From NCBI RefSeq assembly GCF_011369485.1, contig NZ_VXCA01000027.1, forward strand, positions 124,001 through 188,000: a DNA stretch of 64,000 bases. Reading direction: 5' to 3'. This stretch comes from Pseudomonas atagonensis (GTDB lineage Bacteria; Pseudomonadota; Gammaproteobacteria; Pseudomonadales; Pseudomonadaceae). Below the pieces are notes generated by a model. It saw only the letters and a program-made list of their open reading frames with translations. It was not told the origin of the DNA and did no database searches. Shown piece by piece: positions 57,601 to 64,000 of this stretch. The position numbers and the translations under genes are program-made. The stretch's first letter is position 1. Each line of letters begins with the position of its first letter.

Positions 57601-60600
57601 GAGGGTTTCACTGCCGACAAAAGTCGTGAAGGCGTTGCTATCGATCGTCTGTTTGAGACCTGTGCTCTTATTGCTTTCCCAGCTCTTGCTGCTTTGTTGG
57701 TTGGTGCCGGCAATAACGTTCACATCGCGCCCGGCGTCGAGGAGCACGCTGCTGTTGGCAATGACTCCGCTGCCGGAGATGTTGATATCACGGGCAGAAC
57801 CGAGAATGGCGTCGTGCCCTGCATTGATCTGGCTGCCAACGCTGGTCGAGCTGACCACCTCGCGCCCGCCCTTGTGCGCAGCATTTACCGTAATGTCCGC
57901 CCCCAGTCCCGGCGTGCCGGCAAACAGCCCTACGGTATCCTTGAACGACAGCCCAAACTTTTTCTTGTACTCCTCGGCCCGGCTGTAAGCCTGATCATCC
58001 GCCGCGGCGAGGTTGATATCGCCAGTTTTATCGATCACCCCGGCGTGCAGTTCAGCATCGTTGCCAGCGTTGATTTCGCTGGCGTGAAGGTTCACATCCC
58101 GGCCGGCAATGATGACTGCATCCCGTCCCGCATTCAGCTCACTGGCTACTTGCGTGACACTTGTCTGCAACTGGCTGCTGCCACTTTTCGAAAGGCCGAA
58201 AAGCCCGGTTTTGGTTTTTTTGCTGTAAGCCCCTTCCTCTTCAGTACCGGAAAGCACAGTAACGTCCTTGCCAGCACCCACCACCAGATCGTTACCCGCC
58301 TTGAACTGGCTGCCGACGACGGTGACGTTGCGACCACCATTTAGGCTGACCGCACCGTCATCATCCTTGGTCGTATTCACGGTTACGTCACGGCCTGCCT
58401 CAATCACCGAGGCAACGTTGTCGCTTTCATAGCTCTCCTGCTCGGTGGTCTTGCTACGACCGAACGAGCCCTTTTTCTTCTTGTAGTAGTAAGACGAACT
58501 TTCGTCCTTGGCCGAGGCGACTGTGATGTCCTGAACCGCGTCGAGGCTGACATCTTCCGTGGCCTTGATCCGGCTGGCGATGATGCCCAGATCGTTACCC
58601 GCGTTCAGCGCGATATCGCGACCGGCATTCAGTACCGAAGATTGTTGCGTAACGCTGTGAGTTTCATTCACGCGCTTCTTGCTGCGCGAAACGTAGTCGC
58701 TTTCGTTTGCTGCAGAGGTGATGACGATATCGTTGCCCGAGCTGAGTCCGATATCGCGTTTGGCATCCAGCCGACTGGCAACAATCGCCACATCCCGATC
58801 AGCACTGATCGACAGGTCTCGCCCGGACGTGACTTCAGCACCGTGCTGCGTGATGGTCTGATTGAGGAAACTGCTACCGCGCGAATCCGTGTAACGATTC
58901 TGTACCGAGGTGATGTTCACATCGCGATCGGCATCAAGCGTCATGTCCCCACCGCTTTTCAGCACACCGCCGATGTTGCTGATGTCTTTGCCGGACTTGA
59001 TCGTCAGATCATTGGCCGCTTCGATCCGCGCAGCGTTGTTGAGCACGTCGCGATGTTGCAGCGTGCCGCCATAGTTGGTGTCGTAGCCATACACATCGCG
59101 CTGGTTGATTACGTCGCCACGCGTGGCAGTCAGGCTGACATCTCGCCCGGAGATAACACCGCCTCCGCTGTTGACGATGTTATTGCCAGCCTTGAGCGTC
59201 AGGCGCTCGCCCGCTTCGATCAGCCCCGTGTTGGTTAGGTTGTTGCCCGCTTCGGCCGCCAGGTTGTTCGAGGCGCGCAGCGTGCCGGCGTTGTTCAGAT
59301 CGGCACCGGCGATCAGGGTCACGTCGCCGCCCTGAATCAACGCGCCGTTCGGCGCCAGACGGTTATTCGCCTGAGCCAGATACAGCACTGGCACCAGTAC
59401 CTTTTCACCGTTCACTTCGTGTTCTTCGAGCCAGACGATGTCGTGGGTCAGCGCCGCCACTTGCTGGGCGGTCAGGGTCACGCCCATCGACAGGTTGAGC
59501 TCGTTCTTGCTGGCGACGGCGTTGTTCATCAGATACTTGAACATCGCCTCGTCAGACGTCTGGCCGTCGATGAAGCGCTGGCCGGTACGGGCGACCACGG
59601 CTTGTTGCACAAGGCGTTGTTCAAACAAGCCATCGCCCAAACGCTTGGCACTGTTGTCGGGGTCATAACCAAGTTTGGCCAACAGGTAATCCGAACTCAT
59701 GAACTGTTTGAGATCGGTCAGTGCCGGGTTGGTCTCGATCAGATATTTGTGCGGGTTGGAGCGCACGCTGGTGTCGGGCAGACCCTGAACACGCGGCACG
59801 TTGAATGAACCATTACCACGATTGGGCAGCATCACCCCCACCGGCCCGTCACCGGCGACACCGCTGACGTTGACCTGTACAGCCTTGTCGTTGAGATTCA
59901 GCGACGGGCGAGCAGCCAATGCCAATTCACGATTTTTTACTGACACCGGGTCGTTGGCGTCGAACTGGAAATCGCTGCCCTTCCTGACCGGCATGCCGCC
60001 CGCATGCCCCGTTGTTGCGGCAGTGATGGAGCCAATGGTCCAAGACTGCCCCGGGACCATTGCCGGCTCGCTGCCACCCTTGCCACTCAGACGGAACAGA
60101 CCGTTATCACCGGTTGGCAAGGTGAACCCCGGCAGTGCCAACGGGTTGACTTGTTGTTGCGCAAGATCCGGAGGCAATTGTGGGTTCAGGAAGACCACGG
60201 TGGGCTTGGCCGAGTTCTTCACCCCGGTGTCCGCCGTGTCTTTTACCGTGCCACCGAAGTTGGTGTATGGGTTCAGGTTGCCGTTGTTGATGGTGGTTTT
60301 GGCGTTGATCTCGACCGCTTGCCCCGCCTGAACGATGGAGGAGACACTACTTCCACCGTTAGTGAAAACTCGGTCATCACGCTCTTTGGTGCCAGCCAGA
60401 ATCGGCGCGGGCACAGCCACTTCCGGCCCGATACCAAACTTGGTATTGACCTTGTTCATACGTTGCTTGTCCAGCGACTGATAATCCCAGTGAGTCCCGC
60501 CCTTATCGGGTTCGTGCCAGGTATCTATGTAGTCATATTGGTTTTTTGAGTTTCGGTCTGCGTAGTTCTGCAGATCGACGCTGACCCAACTGGTTTGTTT

Positions 60601-63600
60601 GTTCGGTAGCCCGCCAAGCTTATAAACACGCATCCGCGTGAAGCTGCCGGACTGCAACCCGAAGTTGTCGAAGGTGTCGACATCAAGTTTGATGTTCCTG
60701 CCAGCAGAAATCAGCGATGCAGTGTTGGTGAAGGCACCGACATTTGCGGTCAGATTGCCCGCAACCGAAAGCGAGGCTTGCGGCCCGGTAATCGTCGAGG
60801 TCGATTCAAAGCTTTCATTGACGTAAAACGTAGTGCCGCTGAAGGTAATGTCCCCGGAGATAAACTTCTCCTCGCCAATCACACCCTCAGTCTTGTTATT
60901 GAAGCTGTTGGCCGACAGCGAAAAATCCCCATCGACATTGATCGACGCCGCGAGGTTGTTGACGCTGTTTGCGCGCCCGCCGTATTGCCCGCCGATTGTC
61001 AGATTGCCAATGCTGTAAACGTCACCGGTCTGGTTGGTGAAGTCGTTGACCAGCAGGCTCATGTTGCCGCCGCTGAACACCAGGCCGCGATTATTGGTGA
61101 GACTGGCCGTTCTGATCGTCAGATCCTGAGCAGCGCCCAACGTACCGGTATTGCTCACGCCACCGGCGTTGATCGTCATCGCGTAGTTGGAGGTCAGACG
61201 TCCGCCGGCATTGTTCAGCAGGCCACCGACATTAACGTTGGTCACGCCACCACCGCCGATGCTGGAGGCACTGGTCAAGCCCAGTTGCGCCGCGTTGAAT
61301 GTCATGTCACCAAGGCTGCTGACCCGACCATTGCCGCCGTAAGTGCCGCCGATCTGGAAGTCCATGCCGCCATCACTGGCGATCATCCCGTCGTTGTTCC
61401 AGTTGCCGCCACGCGCGACCAACTGGTTTGAAGCGAGCAACTGCCCGCTCGCCGTCTGCACAAAATTGCCGACATTCACCGTCAACCGCCCGGCCTGAAT
61501 CACGCTGCTGTTGGTCCAGCTGTCCGCGTTCAGTGTCAAGCCGCCACGGGTCACCAGCGAGCCGCCGGCGTTCATCACGTTGGCCGTCGAGATACCGAAT
61601 TCACCCAACCCGACATGCGTTACCGAGCCGCCGGCATTGAGGAAACCTGGTGCGGCGAGGATGAAGTCAGTGTTGGCGGTTTCCACCAGACCGTTGCGGT
61701 TGTCGAACTGGCTGCCGATCTGGAAGTCGGTCTTGCCGCTGGTGCCGAGGGCACGCAGTTTGCCGCCCTGGTTGTCGAGGTTGGCGGCGCGGATCGCCAG
61801 TGTGCTGGCGCTTTCGATCAAGCCGCTGCGGTTGCTCAGATTGCCGTCGACACCCAGTTCGATGCTGCTGCCGCTCACCTGACCCGCGTTGTTATTCATC
61901 GAGCCGGCGATGGCTTTTACCAGACCACGGGCATAGATTCCGCCACCGCTGTTGTCGAGCGCATTGCCACCGGCGTTGAGCAGAATGTTGCCGGTGTTGG
62001 CGGCGATTCGCCCGCCGTCGCTGTAGATCCCACCCAACGCTTGCAGGTCAAGACGGCTGCCTTCGATCTTGCCGCCCTGGCCGTTGCGCAACACGCCGTT
62101 GAGGCGGGTTTGCAGCAGACCGTTGAGACTCGACAACACACCCGCGCGGCTGTCGAGGCTGGCGGCGGTAAGGGTCAGATCGCCATTCTGGGCGATGATC
62201 TTGCCGCCCTGGTTGTCGATTGCGCCGCTGCCGGTGTTTACGGTCAGCGCAGTCATGCTTTGCACCGCGCCTTTGCCGTTGTTCAGTGCGGCGGCGGTGA
62301 TGTTGACGCCGGCATCGCGGCTCGACAGCAGGCCATCGGCGTCGTTGCGCAGCGTGCCGCCGGCGGTGATGTCCAATTGGCCGTTGGCCGAAACGGTACC
62401 GCGCTGGCTGTTGATCAGATCGCCACTGGTGAGCAGGCTCAGCAGGGTCTGGCTGATCAACTGACCACCCTGGTTGTCGACGCTGGCAGAGCGTTTGATC
62501 AGCAGCGCACCGTTACTGCCCAACGCGCCATTGACGTTGGTCAGGGCACCGAGCAGGTCGAGGGTGACGCTGTCGTCACCGACCAGACTGCCGCTGGTGT
62601 TGTTCAGTTGGCCGCCAGTGAAGGTCAGGGCTTTTTTCGCCATGACGTTGCCGGTGTTGTTGTTCAGGCTGGTCGCATGGATATCGAGGGTGTCGCCACT
62701 TTTGATCAAGCCGCCCGAGGCGTTGCTGATCGCGCCGCCGGTCATGGTCAGGGTTTGCTTGCCGCCACTGCTGACGGTGCCGCCACTGTTGTCCAGATTT
62801 GAGGCCTTGATGCTCACATCGCCAGCACCGCCCACGCCGCCCTTGCTGTGGTTGAGCAAGGCGCCACTGAGGTCGATGCTCACGTTGCCGAGCTGGCTGG
62901 AGATGGCGCCTTCCTGGCTGTTGTCGACGGCGCCACCGCTGACGCTCACGCCCTTCCAGCCAGACACCAGACCGTTCTGGTTGTTCAGATCGGCCGCCGT
63001 CACGGTCAGTTGATCGTTGCTGATCAGGTTGCCGCCACGGTTATCGAGGCTGTTGCCGGTGAGGCTGAAGCTGTTGACGCTGGAGATCTCGCCCTGCTGG
63101 TTGTTCAGGTCACGCAGGGTGGCGATGCTCAGCACGCCTTTGCTGTTGATTACGCCGTTCTGGTTATTGAGGTCACGCAGATGGGCAATGCTCAACAGCC
63201 CTTTGCTGCTGATCAGGCCGTCCTGGTTGTTCAGATCCTGCACAGTGGCGCCCAGATCCATATTCAGGCCTGAAACACCCACCAGCGTGCCGCCCTGATT
63301 GTTCAGGCCGGTGCTGTTGAGGGTCAGTTGTTGCGCAGCGCGGATGCTGCCTTTGTTGGTGTTTTTTAACAAACCATCGACGGTGACCTCGATATCGCTG
63401 TCACTGAGCAACACACCACCGTCGCTGTTGTCCAGACTCGCCGCCCGAACCTGCAACGCAGCGGCGGCAATGGTGCCTTTGATCGAGGTCAGCGCGTTGT
63501 CTAGGGTCAGGGTGAGTTTCTGGTTGCTCAGCAGTTGGCCGCCGCTGTTGTCCAGCGACTTGGCGATCAGCTCAAAGGCCTGGTCGCTGGAAATCTCGCC

Positions 63601-64000
63601 GCCACGGTTGTTCACGTCGGCGAGGTTTTTCAGCAGTAACCGGTTCGGCGCGTTGATCACACCGCCCTGATTATTCAGCGCGCCACCGTTCAGATCGAGG
63701 CTGACGGTAGCGCCGCTGAACACCTTGCCGCCCTGCTGATCGAGGCTCTGGACATTGGCGTCAAGCGTCTTGCCCGCACCCAGACTGCCACCGGTGTTGG
63801 TCACCTGACTGGCGGTGATTTCCACCTGGTCGTCAGCATAGATACTTGCCTGACTGTTGTTGAGGGCGCCGGTGCTGATACTCAGTCTGGCCTTGCTGCT
63901 GATCACACCCTTTTGCTGGTTTTCCAGCGCGCTGCTGTTGAGGGTCAGATCACCGTCGGTCAGCAGGCTGCCGCCCTGGTTGCTCACGGCGTCGCGAGTG
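54634..64000 (-). CDS. cdiA: CdiA-type contact-dependent inhibition exoprotein (5' end outside window)
   Basis: At least 3122 residues are visible in an open frame that continues past 64000. Repeated GGxxxNxGxxxx filamentous-haemagglutinin units fill the first 1000 residues, then FHA-2 repeats (SAGRDVxxxAG, NAGRDxxLxxG). A boundary near VENL (54.63 kb+615, at about 55.24 kb) precedes a C-terminal toxin of about 200 residues. Its core GLEADEGGHLIASIFDGPGE with NMVPMDGNLN and WKKMENSWAKAI is the Endonuclease_NS_2 type (DNA/RNA non-specific nuclease). It would be secreted by CdiB to the surface of the cell and transferred to neighbours on contact. The TPS domain and cdiB must lie to the right of the window. 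Confidence 0.92.
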   Translation of the reverse strand, partial: TRDAVSNQGGSLLTDGDLTLNSSALENQQKGVISSKARLSISTGALNNSQASIYADDQVEITASQVTNTGGSLGAGKTLDANVQSLDQQGGKVFSGATVSLDLNGGALNNQGGVINAPNRLLLKNLADVNNRGGEISSDQAFELIAKSLDNSGGQLLSNQKLTLTLDNALTSIKGTIAAAALQVRAASLDNSDGGVLLSDSDIEVTVDGLLKNTNKGSIRAAQQLTLNSTGLNNQGGTLVGVSGLNMDLGATVQDLNNQDGLISSKGLLSIAHLRDLNNQNGVINSKGVLSIATLRDLNNQQGEISSVNSFSLTGNSLDNRGGNLISNDQLTVTAADLNNQNGLVSGWKGVSVSGGAVDNSQEGAISSQLGNVSIDLSGALLNHSKGGVGGAGDVSIKASNLDNSGGTVSSGGKQTLTMTGGAISNASGGLIKSGDTLDIHATSLNNNTGNVMAKKALTFTGGQLNNTSGSLVGDDSVTLDLLGALTNVNGALGSNGALLIKRSASVDNQGGQLISQTLLSLLTSGDLINSQRGTVSANGQLDITAGGTLRNDADGLLSSRDAGVNITAAALNNGKGAVQSMTALTVNTGSGAIDNQGGKIIAQNGDLTLTAASLDSRAGVLSSLNGLLQTRLNGVLRNGQGGKIEGSRLDLQALGGIYSDGGRIAANTGNILLNAGGNALDNSGGGIYARGLVKAIAGSMNNNAGQVSGSSIELGVDGNLSNRSGLIESASTLAIRAANLDNQGGKLRALGTSGKTDFQIGSQFDNRNGLVETANTDFILAAPGFLNAGGSVTHVGLGEFGISTANVMNAGGSLVTRGGLTLNADSWTNSSVIQAGRLTVNVGNFVQTASGQLLASNQLVARGGNWNNDGMIASDGGMDFQIGGTYGGNGRVSSLGDMTFNAAQLGLTSASSIGGGGVTNVNVGGLLNNAGGRLTSNYAMTINAGGVSNTGTLGAAQDLTIRTASLTNNRGLVFSGGNMSLLVNDFTNQTGDVYSIGNLTIGGQYGGRANSVNNLAASINVDGDFSLSANSFNNKTEGVIGEEKFISGDITFSGTTFYVNESFESTSTITGPQASLSVAGNLTANVGAFTNTASLISAGRNIKLDVDTFDNFGLQSGSFTRMRVYKLGGLPNKQTSWVSVDLQNYADRNSKNQYDYIDTWHEPDKGGTHWDYQSLDKQRMNKVNTKFGIGPEVAVPAPILAGTKERDDRVFTNGGSSVSSIVQAGQAVEINAKTTINNGNLNPYTNFGGTVKDTADTGVKNSAKPTVVFLNPQLPPDLAQQQVNPLALPGFTLPTGDNGLFRLSGKGGSEPAMVPGQSWTIGSITAATTGHAGGMPVRKGSDFQFDANDPVSVKNRELALAARPSLNLNDKAVQVNVSGVAGDGPVGVMLPNRGNGSFNVPRVQGLPDTSVRSNPHKYLIETNPALTDLKQFMSSDYLLAKLGYDPDNSAKRLGDGLFEQRLVQQAVVARTGQRFIDGQTSDEAMFKYLMNNAVASKNELNLSMGVTLTAQQVAALTHDIVWLEEHEVNGEKVLVPVLYLAQANNRLAPNGALIQGGDVTLIAGADLNNAGTLRASNNLAAEAGNNLTNTGLIEAGERLTLKAGNNIVNSGGGVISGRDVSLTATRGDVINQRDVYGYDTNYGGTLQHRDVLNNAARIEAANDLTIKSGKDISNIGGVLKSGGDMTLDADRDVNITSVQNRYTDSRGSSFLNQTITQHGAEVTSGRDLSISADRDVAIVASRLDAKRDIGLSSGNDIVITSAANESDYVSRSKKRVNETHSVTQQSSVLNAGRDIALNAGNDLGIIASRIKATEDVSLDAVQDITVASAKDESSSYYYKKKKGSFGRSKTTEQESYESDNVASVIEAGRDVTVNTTKDDDGAVSLNGGRNVTVVGSQFKAGNDLVVGAGKDVTVLSGTEEEGAYSKKTKTGLFGLSKSGSSQLQTSVTQVASELNAGRDAVIIAGRDVNLHASEINAGNDAELHAGVIDKTGDINLAAADDQAYSRAEEYKKKFGLSFKDTVGLFAGTPGLGADITVNAAHKGGREVVSSTSVGSQINAGHDAILGSARDINISGSGVIANSSVLLDAGRDVNVIAGTNQQSSKSWESNKSTGLKQTIDSNAFTTFVGSETLKHDVDSNARTAAGSLIKAGEDLKINAGRDINQQGSDLQAENNIKLKAVRDINIDAVDQSSEVTTRDSVKRNGTTTSITYNYGNTMDTLKGTGKGEDGVSKGSSTLKSVDALDQFFSGPKADGHFGASSNSQTRTQTSVTNRPSSVSAGGDISVDAGNDVNVHGSQFNAGRDISVTGRNITFDVAHGAEATDGHQTQSKGGLKGGTTGGFKIGVGVSNAGSKDDSTQGTSTPTQLNAGGSISLDAKNDLNLIGTQVTANRDIKLKATYDINIHAAENASSSDSSRRSWGAEGGLMFGRNGFGVYGSADIGLGNLEREGIKQQEAYLYAGDKLTFESGRDTNVAGAQLRGDEVIGNVGRNLTVTSLPDTGKVSGKELDISVTGSFVGASGSIGYGQTTGKTNWVENQTTITGKDKVDIRTQNHTQLDGAVIAADNGNLKLDTETLGHRDLVGKDKEHGYYLNVSGSYSFADESKKDDKGKSSGTVSGYNYEKDREQVLHATVGAGDIIVRNDKTTGQDSTVGLNRDPAHAYEVTRDEEHRTDLYISDSSVKSVLEPVTTVKRWADGVVNYSDTAKANFNEMALIIGNQIDRMQFEGVGAGAAAAGGEAIAEQALNALVEAGYSRKDARALLEDESFQSQVLAQMKLLDDMTKPKQRVVSETIKDLGEKNILVTVPGITNAQIALDRVSAINQYLQANPDKVDAVELIFAASQGPKGMILYAARKAFSGTPFGKAMEELQGDLQATVGRKIAEGIVGKELRESVDLDAWRLGGGSLMASILIGMVTPNVENLGNRPVRVSRVEHPLLDSGGPGKTPDHPIDPKKPPVPPRIVEIDSGGKGAWNKELNKPQPNTVYKVDGNKVYQTDHLGRVEKVEADLADIVRDRNKYQQCKTGKCGLEADEGGHLIASIFDGPGERINMVPMDGNLNKGVWKKMENSWAKAIDEGKDVSVKILPTYSGSSVRPDSFVVTYRIGNGREVRERFVNAPGGTG

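Noticed and set aside
1..64000. tRNA, rRNA, integrase, transposase or prophage genes
   Set aside because: No sequence with tRNA or rRNA character, no integrase or transposase motif and no phage gene cluster was seen anywhere in the window.

Overview
The window is chromosomal DNA of a Pseudomonas, most likely from the P. fluorescens group. The base composition is GC-rich. Short palindromic REPIN-type repeats (arms built on GGGCTTGCTC / GAGCAAGCCC) lie between many genes, and several blocks keep the gene order I remember from P. aeruginosa PAO1: yciI-cpxR-spy/cpxP-cpxS-nitroreductase-trkH (PA3202-PA3210), plpD-FimV-like-MarR-recQ (PA3339-PA3344), and LysR-PA1414-...-SSS/NCS1 transporters-gbuA-gbuR (PA1413-PA1422). 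These correspondences come from memory of the PAO1 map, not from a search.

Layout. 1-4.1 kb: end of yciB, yciI, a small coiled-coil membrane protein, then an envelope-stress two-component set (CpxR-like regulator, Spy/CpxP-like periplasmic protein, CpxA/CpxS-like kinase) with a GTAAA-type box in front of the spy-like gene. 4.1-11.5 kb: nitroreductase, TrkH, two AraC regulators, an Mpo1-like dioxygenase next to an HD-domain protein, an LpxH-like metallophosphoesterase, an EamA exporter and a SelW-like protein. 11.6-19.8 kb: PlpD (a self-exporting patatin lipase), a FimV-like protein, a MarR regulator with an overlapping palindromic operator candidate, RecQ, a YecA-family protein and a DUF454 protein. 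19.9-23.5 kb: an unrecognised 891-residue beta-rich protein, then a structured leader RNA candidate in front of a DUF6124 gene.

23.7-37.9 kb is the largest functional unit. It contains a 2870-residue LapA/MapA/BapA-type RTX adhesin with an N-terminal retention module, a TAAG LapG-type cleavage site, seven 246-residue tandem repeats, a VWA domain and a C-terminal RTX/type I secretion signal. Divergent from it are the genes of its likely dedicated type I secretion machine (TolC-like outer membrane protein, ABC exporter with an inactive C39-like domain, HlyD-like adaptor). lapD and lapG are not in the window, so control of release would have to come from elsewhere in the genome.

38-49 kb: a DTW-domain tRNA modification enzyme, then the 4-guanidinobutyrate cluster (gbuR, gbuA, a SnoaL-like protein, an NCS1 permease and a sodium:solute symporter), a metallo-beta-lactamase-fold hydrolase, an acyl-carrier-protein homologue lacking the phosphopantetheine serine, a PA1414-like microprotein, a LysR/MFS divergent pair and a DMT exporter. 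49-54 kb: DUF2177 protein, CvfB, a 62-residue conserved-looking protein, a TorF-type outer-membrane protein, a DUF6279 lipoprotein, a DUF2513-like protein and a DUF899 protein. 54.3-64 kb: a contact-dependent inhibition pair, a YezG-type immunity gene overlapping by 4 bases the 3' end of a very large cdiA with a non-specific nuclease C-terminal toxin. The cdiA gene runs off the right edge of the window.
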